From positions 3,782,001 to 3,846,000 of the forward strand of contig JAJTUQ010000006.1 of NCBI GenBank assembly GCA_021399445.1: a stretch of DNA of 64,000 bases. Reading direction: 5' to 3'. Both the position numbers and the translations under genes were made by a program. This document shows positions 1-11,317 of this stretch, one piece after another. The notes below the pieces were generated by a model. That model saw only the letters and a program-made list of their open reading frames with translations. It was not told the origin of the DNA and made no database searches. Source of the stretch: Xylogone sp. PMI_703. Taxonomy: Eukaryota > Ascomycota > Leotiomycetes. Every line of letters starts with the position of its first letter. The first letter of the stretch is position 1.

Positions 1-1500
1 CCTCCTCAAGCTAGTTAATTCAAGTACCCAAGTACTGATAGTCGTCAAGCATCCACAGAATCCATCTTGAATCCCCTGTAAAACCTGACAGCCTACGAGC
101 CCACCGCCAATACTCCCTCCAGCAGTATGAAGTGATGAATGCTGCAAGTCCCAGCACATGCCTAAGATGGCTGTACCTAGTATGTTGACGGTGAATGTAC
201 CGAGGGGAAATCCCGCAATGAAACTATTCATCCAGATTGAAAGATAGAAACGCATGACGCATCCTAGTGGTGAGAATACAATAGCAAATAGCGCCTCACC
301 ACGCCATGTCTCTCCATGATCCCCCGTTCCCCAGTTACGATCCGGTGGCCATATTACCATTAAAACAGAGCCGAGCCAGAGACCCCAGGAGAATACTGCA
401 GCACATCTATCGAAATTCCTCCGGGTGAGGAATCTTGGCAGCGGAGGAGTGAATTTCTCAACGCCAATGGCAAGATGTGCTCCAAATTTCAATCCTGAGA
501 GACAGATTGATACAGTCATAATAATTACTGCGACGAGTGCCATGAAACTATGTCCGCCATTTCGGGAAGGCGTACTTGAATCTGGAATATGAACCGCAGA
601 GGGGAGATTGGCAAGCTCAAAAAAGACGTCACGAATAAAGGAAGAAAATGATGTGAATGAGCCGCAGAATCCTGTGGTTAACCCAATATATAAAGGTATG
701 GTCTTCTTCATTGCTGTGTGCGCTTTGAGAAGCTCCACTCTATCCTTCTCAGGATCTGCGTCGTTGGATATATGGGGATGCGAGCCCTCAATACCACCAA
801 CGGTTTCTTGGCTCCCTTCCGAATCTTCTGTGCTCTGACTATCTGTGGCATTGTTGTTCCAGACTTTCCTATGCTCATGGAAGAGTCTTCGATCCTCACT
901 GAGAAACCCCATGATCACACTCCCGCCTACATTTGCCCAAAGTTCGCTAGTAGTGACGGGGCTTCCAGGATACGCTGTGATTGCTTGAAGACCAAGTCGT
1001 GCAAGAGTCCCACATATCGAAAAAGAGATCAAATATGATATGGTATAAAACTCTGTTTCAATCTTTGAGGCTCTTTCTACTCCTTTTTCTTGCAACACTG
1101 TCCCGGCTACATCTGCTCGAGATTCCTTGATCCCACCCTGCGCTGCTGCTTCTCGATATGCTTCTTCTGTAGAGCGTCGCTCCTCAAGGTACTCTTGTCG
1201 ATAGATATGATGTTCGTGTGGATTCTGAACAGGCGAGGTCGAAGCCAATTCATCTAATCTGATAAATTCGTCTGGAATGTTGTAGTTATCAGAAGAATCT
1301 GGTTCGTCTTGAGACGGCATTGGGTCTCTCTTGTAGTTCGATGTCTCAGTCTGAGGTTCTTGTATGTGTGAAGGATTTGACAACAGCCTCGATGAAGACT
1401 TCTTTGACCGCCCAAGCAGCCGTGGTACATTCGATGATGACTGGGTCATGTTCGCGCTCTTGTTTGGCCTGGGCTCTTGGTACGTGGCGGCTGGAATCAT
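1..1500 (-). CDS. FEX1: FEX/CrcB-type fluoride exporter, C-terminus beyond window
   Basis: Eukaryotic Fex proteins are plasma-membrane fluoride channels made of two fused CrcB domains. An uninterrupted frame runs leftwards from ATG 1500 past base 1. After about 150 residues of polar, low-complexity N-terminus comes the first CrcB domain, with GTLARLG, WANVGGS and FCGSFTSFSSF. A membrane linker follows, then a second domain with a VMRF motif, FTVNILGTAILG and GFCGCLTTISTW, where the window ends; probably only a few tens of residues are missing. The repeated aromatic/Thr-Ser motif after FCG is the pore signature of the family. An in-frame ATG at 1320 is an alternative start that shortens the cytosolic tail. 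No intron is seen in the part present. Assignment is firm; the start is uncertain. Confidence 0.9.
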   Translation of the reverse strand, partial: MIPAATYQEPRPNKSANMTQSSSNVPRLLGRSKKSSSRLLSNPSHIQEPQTETSNYKRDPMPSQDEPDSSDNYNIPDEFIRLDELASTSPVQNPHEHHIYRQEYLEERRSTEEAYREAAAQGGIKESRADVAGTVLQEKGVERASKIETEFYTISYLISFSICGTLARLGLQAITAYPGSPVTTSELWANVGGSVIMGFLSEDRRLFHEHRKVWNNNATDSQSTEDSEGSQETVGGIEGSHPHISNDADPEKDRVELLKAHTAMKKTIPLYIGLTTGFCGSFTSFSSFIRDVFFELANLPSAVHIPDSSTPSRNGGHSFMALVAVIIMTVSICLSGLKFGAHLAIGVEKFTPPLPRFLTRRNFDRCAAVFSWGLWLGSVLMVIWPPDRNWGTGDHGETWRGEALFAIVFSPLGCVMRFYLSIWMNSFIAGFPLGTFTVNILGTAILGMCWDLQHSSLHTAGGSIGGGLVGCQVLQGIQDGFCGCLTTISTWVLELTSLRR

Positions 1501-2006
1501 TTACAGGAATTGTATATACATCGAAAGTGGAAGGAATAAAAGTAAGCTAATTTGTAAGAGGTGCTCTTTTTGGGAAGTATAATTGGGGGCCTCGGTGCCT
1601 GCTGAGGGCGGAGGGTGGTAGCTGTAGAGGAAGATTAGACCAATGTCGCTTCTACCGGTTGCGACGGAACTGCACCGGATCAACATGCCCTGATCAGGAA
1701 GACGGTGAAAGGTAGACAAAAAGATTTATTGATAGGCAGTAGGTCAGACTACGCCATACCTATAGGCTACTTAAACACCAATATGTCACATCTCCGTGAA
1801 TCTATCACTAAGTTTCCCGCGCCTAGCACTGTGGAAATAATGTACACCACAAAATCTAGGTCTCTTCGCCATTGAGTCCGAGGCAGTCTCACAAGGCCTT
1901 AAATATTCAACTTTCACCTGTCCCAGACCACTATTCATCCGCAACGGGCGCTGATGACCAATCTTCAGAGTAACCAAGGTGAGAGTTGCTGTCGAAGGTA
2001 CTCATA
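1501..2006. other. intergenic: FEX promoter and 3' flank of DUF6594 gene
   Basis: No convincing coding potential on either strand. The part next to 1500 must hold the FEX promoter, and the part next to 2007 the 3' end of the DUF6594 transcript. I recognise no element. Confidence 0.5.
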
Positions 2007-3068
2007 CTAATTAGTTGTTCCTACAAATACAACTTGCACAGCAGCAAAGCTTTATCTGATGTTAGCTTACAGCTTCATCGCCCCTGTGATTCGAAGAACT
2101 TACGCGGCCGTTGCTGCAAAGATATCTTCCATACTTGCTTTCGTTGCTACTCCCATACATACGGAGAAGAACGCCGTGAAACTAGCTACAATTCCCAGTC
2201 TCGCTGTCATATTCCGAACCACATATAATATTACTATGGATATAATAGGAAGTAAAGATGCAACAGCCATTGTGATTATTTTCGTAAAACGCACAATTCC
2301 CGTGTCACTATAAACAACAGTATTGCGCAGGTATTCTTTATCCTTTGGTTTCTTCAACCGCAGTTAACCTTGTCAGTACGGCATATTCCATCAATCGGAG
2401 AGAATGGGGATCGTCGTACCCGTAAAAATCTACCAACGGAGCGATGAAACCAACGAATTGCAGTATTCAATATCCACTCAGTGAATGTATCATCTGCAGT
2501 ACGTGATCTCAGGGATACTAAATCGGGTAAATCAGGATCTGACCATATTTTATAGTCCTGACCGAGTAGGTATACATTGCCCATTGTTGGCCTTTGCATC
2601 CATGACGATAAGAACTGTACGTCTGCGATACTTGGCTGGCCCAGCTTACAAATTTGAGCTTGCTGCAGCAATGCGGTATCTTGGTCGAGGTAAGTACTTA
2701 AATTGGAATATAGAGATAAGTTTGGAAGACTAACTGTATTCATTTAACTTTTGCCTAATTTTCAGGAGAAGTTGCCATTGCCGTCCATCATTCCCCGGAC
2801 GGGATGTTGGCTCCCCCGATTCACTTAGAGTCCACCAATCTCGAGCATATACACATCTGTCTTGGTGACCCGAGTTGTGATCTTCTTTTTGTACTTCTCG
2901 CAATTGTACTTCTAAATCCCGAAGTTCTGCTTGAAGAAGAAGAATATTTTCAACGTTGAGGGCTCCAAAGCGTCTGAAGATAGCAATTTCGGGATAATTG
3001 CCCATGAGACCTGCCATTTTGGCATAGCCGCCCATACTTGTTGAATAGCCATTGTCACCTGTTTCCAT
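2007..3068 (-). CDS. DUF6594 domain membrane protein, four exons
   Basis: Assembled as 3068..2735, 2679..2420, 2342..2104 and 2049..2007 (about 291 aa). The three introns (55, 77 and 54 nt) have good branch sites, for example CTGAC and GCTAAC, and all phases agree. The N-terminal half has the family signature YPEIAIFRRFGALNVENILL followed by an acidic/polar helix and NTALLQQAQICKLGQPS. The C-terminal part has the usual hydrophobic hairpin: a segment around ASLLPIISIVILYVV, then ARLGIVASFTAFFSVCMG, then the terminal FAATAAFAAVQVVFVG segment. DUF6594 proteins are abundant in Pezizomycotina and of unknown function. The last exon is only 43 nt and was placed because it restores the conserved VVFVG ending. 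Confidence 0.85.
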
Positions 3069-3412
3069 GATCCAGTTTTATATTAAAGTTCAAAATGGCT
3101 TTTTGAATAGTATCGCTCTACATCATGTTAGAGTGCGCGGGCTCCTGTTTATTCTTTCGGCAGCCTTGTGACAAGGGCGCTTAGGTACATGATCGTATGC
3201 GGGTCCAGTTTCAGCCCCGTTCCGCAGCACCAACAGCTGGTTCCACAGTAACCTTCCTTAGCAGATCGCGTGGTCTCATTGGTTGAAGACCCAGAGACCA
3301 AGATATGAGAGCTCGGAAGGCTTAGACGCCCAAGCCTCGTCACCTCCCCCAGGGCTTTTATAAATTCCATATCGTGTACTACTCCTTGCACCCATCGCTA
3401 GCGATCATCGTC
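3069..3412. other. intergenic, shared divergent promoter region
   Basis: Lies between the starts of the DUF6594 gene and the retropepsin-like gene. Short open frames here have no family features and are disregarded. I see no clear motif. Confidence 0.4.
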
Positions 3413-4456
3413 ATGCCATTAGAGACAGAGCGTGATTCACGAAGTATACTTGAATTAGTTTGGACTCCATGGATCTGGGTTGAGTGTATATATCACCGGT
3501 GTTACCAATTGATTGGTGGTGGTAGGCTTTGTCGAATCCCCTCGACCCTTCAGAATACTAATAACCTTTGTAGGAAATTATGAGTATAAATTTGATTCTC
3601 CTAAACATCCCACCTCGCCGAAAGAAGAAGAGATAGGCCGTACCACAAAGCTCCAGGATGGATTACCTCGAGTCGAATCATACCCGGCTTCGGACAAGAC
3701 TCTAGACGAAGGAAACAAGCCTACGGAGGAGTCAACGAGTCCGCCCATTGTCAAAGTGAGAAATGCACTGAAGAAATCGCGCTTTATACTAATGTAGTTC
3801 TAGGAGCATGGCAGTATATTGAATGTGGAGGTGTATACCCCGGACGGTGATCGTGTTGATGCAGTTGCTTTGCTGGACACCGGCTGTTTAGTAGGGAATT
3901 GGATATCCTTATCCAAAGTCCGAGAAACTGGGCACACGATCATACCATTGCACGATGACGATGAACTTTCAGACAGTGGTGATAGATGCAACATATTTAG
4001 TGTCAGTGGGCAACCCGTAAACTGTCTTGGTTCAGTGACGCTTGACTGGAAGGTCAAGCACAAGGGTATTCGTGTCCATACTTTGAAGCTCTATGTCTTC
4101 GATGGAGAACATTTTGATATTGTGCTAGGGGCAAAATACCTTCTTGAGACCGGAGCAGTGCGATTTGATAGTGCGGCTTTTGCGCCACTCATCCCCCATC
4201 GAAGGATATTAAAGGGTTAGTCACAGATATCCACTACCTCGTTAGAAATTATCGAGTTAACAATGTATTAGCCGAGTCTATGAAAATGCAAGTATTATCT
4301 GTAGACCACCAAAAGGAGAGACTAGAGAGACAGGCTTTAAGAAAATCGGTAGAGTTGAAAAAGCAACAGCCTTCTAGTGGTAATCAGGCTGCAACTGAGC
4401 AACAAATGGAACCCCGTACCACCCAGCCCCAAGCTGTAGCCCTTTTATTGTGTTAA
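3413..4456 (+). CDS. retropepsin-like aspartic protease domain protein
   Basis: The core exon reads V-D-A-V-A-L-L-D-T-G-C at about 3850-3885: hydrophobic residues followed by D-T-G, the active-site loop of retropepsin-like folds. Further on is FDIVLGAKYLLETGAV, resembling the hydrophobic-G-x-x-x-L segment that closes the fold. The upstream exon encodes an acidic, Pro/Thr-rich region and joins through a 48-nt intron (3750..3797) with branch ATACTAAT. A 56-nt intron (4216..4271) joins a final basic, Gln-rich exon ending at TAA 4454-4456. An acceptor TTTGTAG near 3575 implies at least one further 5' exon; ATG 3413 is a plausible start, but the first donor is unclear. No reverse transcriptase or LTR lies beside it, so this looks like a stand-alone fungal gene, not a retroelement. 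Activity is unproven. Confidence 0.6.
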
Positions 4457-4510
4457 TATGGAAGATATAAAGTAATATAGAAAATATAAAGTAATATGGA
4501 AGATGTAAAG
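4454..4510. repeat. 19-bp tandem repeat, three copies
   Basis: Three head-to-tail copies of TAATATGGAAGATATAAAG with one to three mismatches (4454-4472, 4473-4491, 4492-4510). The first copy contains the stop codon of the retropepsin-like gene. Confidence 0.8.
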
Positions 4511-5100
4511 TAACTCAGCATATTACTTCTATAACGAGTTTATTATGCCAGTCTATCCATCTATAGTCGGCATTTCGAGACCTCAAGAGGATAGACGTTC
4601 TCCCATTGAAACCGGAGAATAACGTCTGAGTATAGATATCATATTGCATCAATAATGAATATGGATTTATGAAACAATCCTATTATGGTCCTATCATGAC
4701 GGAGCGATATATGTATTATATTATCACGCGCTTTCCACTCCAAATCCCAATGATTCTTCCGTCCGTAATGATGCACTCGTGTTAAACATGCCTACATCAA
4801 ATAACAAAACTTTTAAGAGTCTCCTGACCCAGACAGATTGCCCATCCGAACCAAGTGCTGTTCATTCCTTGGTCCGTAAAAGACGCATAACGCAAGAAAA
4901 TACAGCAAGCGAGCAATAATCACAGTACAACGCTATTGAGTAAGGAGATCCCCATCCAACTAAACCAGCCCTTTCATGTACATGACCATAAATTCATACC
5001 AATCGTTATACATTGTAGCGCCAGCGGATGATATGGCGCAAGAATCAGAAGAAGAGAAAAAAGACTTTTGATGATAAACACCCTCCGATAACACAAATAA
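4511..5100. other. intergenic between convergent genes
   Basis: AT-rich 3' flanks of the retropepsin-like gene and TSC1. No coding region or RNA gene recognised. Confidence 0.5.
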
Positions 5101-8100
5101 TCATCCAACGAAATTTCTAATCCCTCTGATGCCTACGCTCTTTTTATCCTTTTTATCATCCGCGGCTTTCTTTGCCTTGTCTTTGTCTTTCTTACCAATG
5201 TTTTGAACGCCCCCTATTTGATGTAGTGATTAGCCGTTGTCATAGAAACACATCTCTGTGGAACTAAAAGATCAAAAGGGATGGAAGTTGATATAAGACC
5301 TACCTCTTCCATAAATTCTAATCTCGCTATCGGGTTTGATTCTCGCCTTCTTTATGTCCGGACTTTCGCTCCTATGACTCGAGTCACCATCGAAACTATC
5401 TTTCGGTCCTAGACTACCCAACGGTGTCCCAGGTACATATTCGGTCCCAGGATGAGGATAGAGAGGCTGTCCTCCAGTTCTCTGTATCTCGGAGCTATTG
5501 GGCCTCGGCTGCGGTCTACCACTGCCAGAAGAGTCTAGCCGGGATGGATGACGTTGTAAACCGGAGCTGCCACTTGCACTATTTGGAGGAGAGTTACGTA
5601 TAGAGCTGGGGTTGGAAAATGGAGGACTGCCGTTATGGTAAAAATGGGGAATGTCAGTTACCCGTCTAGAGCTTATACTAGATAGGAGAGGCTCGTCATT
5701 GAAGGAGCTACCCTCGCCTTGGTCTTTCAGCTCCATATAGGCGGCTTGAAGCGCAGTATATCTCTTGAGGAGGTGGTTATGGGCTTTCTGAATCTCTATG
5801 AAGCGCGAACGGCTAGTTGCCAATGCGCTATCTAGAAGCTGTTTGGTTCCCTGAGTGGTATGGTGGATTTCGGCCGCAGAAGCATTCTCCTGCTTTTCTT
5901 CGAGATCCTGAATCCTTTTCTCGAAAGCTTTCCTGGTTTCAACAAGCTCCCTTTCATTCGCCGCGAGCTGGAGTTTAAGAACCTCAACCTGTGAAAGCGC
6001 TGCCTCGCGGCTTTCTAAGTCGCGTTCAGCCTTATCCTCCGCTGCTTCATATTCTCGGACAGAGGCCCTCAGTCTCTCCACTTCCGCACGCAAGGATTCC
6101 ATTTCATTGAGACTTGCTTGAATAGACTGCAATTTCTGATTAGCGAGTAGTGTTTCGGACTCGCTCTTTGCGACCAGCCGTGTCAAATTTGCACACTCGT
6201 CGCGAGCAGCGGTCAAATCTCCACGTAGTTGATCTCCTTCTATGCCCCATTTCTTTTGTTCCTCTTTAAGTATTCGAAGTTTCGCTGTGAGATCCGTCTC
6301 CCACTTTCTTGAATGGGATTTACTCTTTTCAAACTCCTTTTTCATCTGTACTATGGTACGTTTCGCTTCCTCCAGTTTGTTCTTCAGGGTCCGATTGGAG
6401 TTGACCAGGTTCTGAGTCTCTGCTTCAACTCTTGCTTCTCGAATCTGCTTTCTTCGTAGTCTGCCAATATGAGAGAGATGTTGTTGTTTGAGATAACGTT
6501 CAAAGTTGAGGTCATTCTTGAGAAGCATGATTTCGCGGAGAAGATACGCTACCTGGGTTTGAGGGTCTGCATTCGCTGGGCGGAGAGAGGGTGATCGAGG
6601 GGTCGTAAGTGCTGGCATTGATTGGAGATAGCTGTCAACGTGTGGCGCATTGTCCAAAGTATGGTGGCTTAGAGCAAGAGATTGGACGCTGTCGTTGGCA
6701 AATGTTTGCTGTAGGCTTCCTCGAAGTGACTTCTGATAATTCAGCATTTCATTCACATTCGACGAGGAGGATGTTCTGTGCGGATGCAAAGTTGGACTGT
6801 CCGAACGTTCATCTACCGTCGATGTTGTGTGACTTGTTTGTGACGCCTTGCGAAGGATACCAGAAAGCGTTCTCCCTCCATCCAAGCTTGGGGACGCAAC
6901 TGCTGTTGAAGTAGTATTTCTCCAGCTGGTGTGGCGCGACAGAGATGAATTAGAGGTGACCTCTTGAGTAAGCAGTGGTTCTTCCGGGACATCCAGATGC
7001 TCTGCTTTCAATTCCTCCGGCCGTGCCTTTCTTGAAGCATCCTGCAATGTGCTATCGTATACGCCAGGGTTATACAGAGCCATACAGTCTGCAACGACAT
7101 CAGATGGTTCACTGTTTATCCATCGGTTGTTATCCGTAAGCTCCGTTTCAATTGTCATAGTAAAGAAGTTCGGGTGTAGGAGATGAAGTTGTCGGAAGGT
7201 TTCTGAGCGTTGCCTAATTTCGGTGGGCTGAATATCGAGATCATCCGGACTCGGGAAGTTCGCATGTCTCAAATATCTCTGAGGCTTTCTAATATAGCTC
7301 ATAAAGTTCAACGGATATAGCCCATAGAGGAAGGTGAAATAATGCAGGAGCTCCGGCACCGTTTCGTCGTCAGATTCTAACAGAAATGACTGCTTGTCCC
7401 ATGTTGTGTCGATATTTGGAATAGTCGAAGCAGTATTCTCCAGTGGTTCATGATCATCGTTTTCCCCGTTGCCATCGTTGAGAATGAAGGATTCGGAGGA
7501 CGCCCTTCGCTCCCTATCCCAAAACAACATTCGACTATAGATATTGAACAAAGCAGGGAGATATTTTGCTAAGGAACTAGGAATATGTGGCAGGAACATG
7601 ATCAAAGCAGTCATGGCCAGCGAAATGACTCTGGTCGATGTGTCTATCTGAAGGCAGCGAAGCATGTTCTCAAATAACGGTGTCTCCAACAACTGATATA
7701 GATGGGGCGGCTGGAATCTGATAAATTCGCACAGAAGGGACAAAGTCATTATTCTCGACTCTCGTTTGACAAAGAATTTGTCTATGGTTATCAAGAAATC
7801 CTAGATCTCGTCAATCACAACATTCCCAGGAGTAGTGCCCTTCTGTACGAACCTTTGGCCTCTTCTTCCCAAAAGCAACGAGGATCTGCTGTAGCTTCCC
7901 GCCGACAAACCTAGCCTCATCATCAAACTCGGTAGATTCGAGCGCTGCTTTTTCAAGCCAAATTGACATCAAGTTCTCGGCCAGCGTTCTCGCAGTTTTG
8001 ATTGCACCATCAAGGTCCTTGTCGTCTTCATCATACACCAGTATATCCAGCAAAGTGTCTTGGGTTTCGCCTGCAAGTCCTTTTTCTTCTCCGAGTTGGG

Positions 8101-8468
8101 CCATCATGGGACCGGACAGGATATCCCACCATTGTATCAATCGCCCGGAGCCGGAGATGGCTGGTCTCAAGAATCGAATGACGGCAAGAAAAGTCGCGAG
8201 CCTCGATGGCTTGTCGGCAACATCTTTTTGGTAAATCGAAAGGAGCTCCTCCTGCAATTTTGTAGGATTGCAGTCTTCAGTTGTGCCATGTTTTTCGAGG
8301 TAGGAATGTATGATTTGAATGAGCTCGTCGGAGAGCGGAAGTTGGGATTCAGTGACGGCAGATTTGACGGCTTTGAGAACCTCCTTTAGCGACCTGGAAT
8401 GCGATCATTAGCAACTATTCTCCATCATAATGAATTGATCCAGGCGTAGTAACTGACTCGGCTGTCAT
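5101..8468 (-). CDS. TSC1: hamartin homologue, Tsc1 subunit of the TSC complex
   Basis: Tsc1 stabilises the Tsc2 GAP, which turns off Rheb and so restrains TORC1. Exons 8468..8458, 8393..7853, 7800..5304 and 5213..5101 give 3162 nt, 1053 aa, in frame throughout. The first exon is 11 nt (donor GTCAGT, branch GCTAAT). The N-terminal 300 residues form the helical, hydrophobic hamartin core (LLCEFIRFQPPHLYQLLETP, TALIMFLPHIPSSLAKYLP). A Ser/Thr-rich disordered middle follows. The C-terminal half is a long coiled coil, starting near LRRKQIREARVEAE, as expected for Tsc1 dimerisation. The tail (GGVQNIGKKDKDK, then GIRGIRNFV) lies in a separate last exon typical of fungal hamartins. Length and architecture match the family well. 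Confidence 0.92.
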
Positions 8469-9844
8469 CGTGTTTACTCAAGCCAAGCGGCTGCTGGCCA
8501 GCAGGCTGCGGAGGTAAAGCTCGCCCAGGTTCAGATAAAGCTCGTGCCGTCGGCGGGGTCTCGAAGTTGAGGGAGACAGAACAGCTGATGTCGCAGAGAG
8601 TAGGTGGAACGGCACATGAAGGGCGATGAGGGAGAATCCACCTCCGTGCTAGGGCAGGAGAACACTGGATTTGAAGGGTTTGCGACAAGAAATGCTCAGC
8701 TTGCGATGGAAAAAACGCATATACGAATTAAGGTTGTTGCATCCTGCTTTCTCCTTGCATGCATTGGGCCAAGGGATGCGAGCCTAACAGCCTGACCGAT
8801 AAGCATCTGGCGTGCTCTTATCGGCTTATGTCAGCATGACCCATGAAACAGTGCTTGGCTGAGTTATGCAAGATGCATAAAATCTTCAAGATTTATGCTT
8901 TCAGTACCGTACAACCCAAATACACCTTCACTTTCCGACCGATGACTCCCAATTATCCCTTACGATCAATATCAAATTCGCGGCCAAGCTCGTTATACCT
9001 GCATCTCTCTTGGCGCTATTGCTTGAGATTATTGAAGGTGTTATCAGCTTTATAAATTATACCTCTGTGGCTAAATCCGATATCATTATTGAAAACATAA
9101 ATTTAATTGAGCGATCAAAAAATATTACTTTTAAGATTGAATTATACCCTTTCTCAATTGTCTCCGTTATAATTTATAAAAAATAATACTGGAGCATTAA
9201 CAGAGTTACAGAAGTATAGAAGATGCATGATTATCATGTAATCATACTTGCCATAACCAAAATAGTGAGTACTGCGCATATCATGTGCAGATAGAAGTGA
9301 ATCTATAGAATCGTCATCGGTAGTTCTAGAGCCTTGTGCAAGTTATACACCACTGTTCACAATCGATGTTATACTATCCGATTAATGCTGTCCTAGGTTT
9401 AGATGTTGTAATTGACATATGATTCTCTATTGTAAATAAGCTGCTGGTGAAAGTCGAGCGTTCAGGTCCCAGCTCACGGTCATATGATCGACCAGTTGAG
9501 AGACGATCATCTAGCTCTGCAAGATAATCTCAAGGTACAATCACCCATCAAGCATAGCATAAATGCAGAAAATACCGAGTTTAGTGGAAAGCTGAAGACC
9601 GGCGTGATCACTCTGTCGTAACGCTCCCGCGCTTGGCGAAGAGTTAGTCGATGGGGTGACCATCATTCCACATAAGGAAAATTGGCATATAAACAACATC
9701 ATTGCATATTATTCAGATTATTTAATGGTAGCCACATAAATTATACTGGCAAGTCATAATACATATACTATCACACGATTTTTGATATCTGCGAACCGGC
9801 GATATATACTATTTCTCTGCAACATCCGCCACAATCACAGAGGC
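8469..9844. other. intergenic, no gene recognised
   Basis: Holds the TSC1 promoter at its left end and an AT-rich stretch around 9040-9200. Short frames have no recognisable features. No tRNA or repeat identified. Confidence 0.45.
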
Positions 9845-10357
9845 ATGAACGAAATGCCGTCTACTCTAGAAGAGATGTCTGTATTTGACGTTATATGGGA
9901 CTTGATGGTGGGAATTATGATACTAAGACCGTCGTTCTGGTATTATGCGCTCACATTCACGACTGCCCTCACCGTACGTCTTTCTATTGAGAAATTCGCT
10001 CCCTACTACCACATGGCGCCATACACGGCACAGCTTGTGGAGTGGTCTGTGATTCTGATATCGATTACCGTTTACTCATCGCTTGTCACTTCGTGGTTTG
10101 AGATCCCTAAAGTAAGATGGCTGAGGTTTGCCGTGGGGTTCACGGCTCTCTTTCTCATGCTACTTACGGAGTTCACACGGAGGGTGATCTGCTACGAGGA
10201 AGGATGGAGGAAGGGGATCCTGGAGGAAAGCCTGTTTGATAGCGAAGTGTTTGGGAGTGTTGGGGTGGTGTTCGGGCTCATGCCTTGGATCCTGTCATTC
10301 TGGGAAAAGGATACGTCGATGAGTCAGGAAAAGGCGGCGTTGAAGTCAAAGATGTGA
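9845..10357 (+). CDS. small four-helix membrane protein, function unknown
   Basis: A 170-residue single-exon protein from ATG 9845 (MNEMPSTLEEM). Hydrophobic segments lie near residues 20-45, 65-90, 97-115 and 145-165, separated by charged loops, with a basic Lys-rich C-terminus (EKAALKSKM). The stretch WFEIPKVRWLRFAVGFTALFL suggests re-entry into the membrane after a basic loop. I do not recognise the family. It stands alone, 137 bp upstream of the 3' end of the GFA gene, which it meets head-on. Sequence composition over the whole frame is coding-like. Confidence 0.6.
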   Translation: MNEMPSTLEEMSVFDVIWDLMVGIMILRPSFWYYALTFTTALTVRLSIEKFAPYYHMAPYTAQLVEWSVILISITVYSSLVTSWFEIPKVRWLRFAVGFTALFLMLLTEFTRRVICYEEGWRKGILEESLFDSEVFGSVGVVFGLMPWILSFWEKDTSMSQEKAALKSKM

Positions 10358-10493
10358 AGAGAGGGGATTTTGGGAGCATGTCAGCTTATTACATGAAGAG
10401 ACAAAGCTGTGACAGTATGGTGCGATAAAATCAATTTCAGCACGGAGTTGTGGATGGAGTTTTGAGGTTTATTGGAGAGTTGTTATTCAATTC

Positions 10494-11080
10494 TCAGTCA
10501 TGTATCTCTTTCTTGTGGAAGTCAAGACCTACAGGATAGGCTTTAGCCAACGGTAGATGAGGAAATGTTTTGAAATGACTTACTAGTAAATTCCGGTAAC
10601 CAAGGCTCCTTTACTTTGGTGAAAAATTCGCCCTTAGGTGGAAGAGCATTGGGATCATCCAGTGTCCCATGGAAGATGTATATAGAGTCTCCAGCATGTT
10701 CCTAGTGTTGCATTGGTGTCTGCACAGGAGTAAAAATGTAGAGAGAAACTCACTCCATACTCCAATATGCCAGTTCCACACTCATCGCAGAACTTACGAT
10801 GGAGTTGCGAACCAGAACCGTTATCGGAGAGATGCTCCTTAAGATCTCCTTGAGTTATTCTGAACGAGTTTTTCTTGATCTTTGTAGTAATTCCGAATGG
10901 ACCACCGGTAAATTTCTACAGTACAGAGTAAAAATAAGTAATTGTTGATATATACTCAAACATATGCGGTACCTTGCAATTGCTGCAGTGGCAGAGTGAA
11001 GTCCGGGCGTCATCTGGGGAGCTCAAGTCGATTTCATACTGAACTTTATGACAATAACAAGATCCTGTGTAATGTGGCAT
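10494..11080 (-). CDS. GFA/CENP-V domain protein, glutathione-dependent formaldehyde-activating type
   Basis: Four exons, 11080..10973, 10915..10754, 10701..10584 and 10528..10494, give 140 aa in frame. The GFA zinc-binding pattern is complete: GSCYCHKVQY near residue 7, CHCSNCK near residue 30 and FCDECGTGI near residue 80. The protein ends FHKKEIHD, a tail common in fungal members; this ending depends on removing the last intron (10583..10529, donor GTAAGT, branch GCTAAAG). Reading through that donor instead gives a different, less typical end at 10543. Substrates of fungal GFA proteins are mostly unknown, and carbon-sulphur lyase or S-hydroxymethylglutathione chemistry is only the family prototype. 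Confidence 0.85.
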
Positions 11081-11317
11081 TCTAGTCGAGGTATGATTAG
11101 TTAAATAGATAAATCTGTGCTTGGAAATTATTTATCTACCCTAAAACCCTCCTCCTCTCAGAGATATTTATGTGCGTCTTGCAATGACGTTTTTGGACTT
11201 CTCGGCTGTGGGGCAAGATCTGATAGAATATGACATCACGACATATAACTGAAAGAGTACAGTTTTAGGATCTTCATTTCATAGAACTATAGTATATCTT
11301 TTTAATTTATATGTTCT

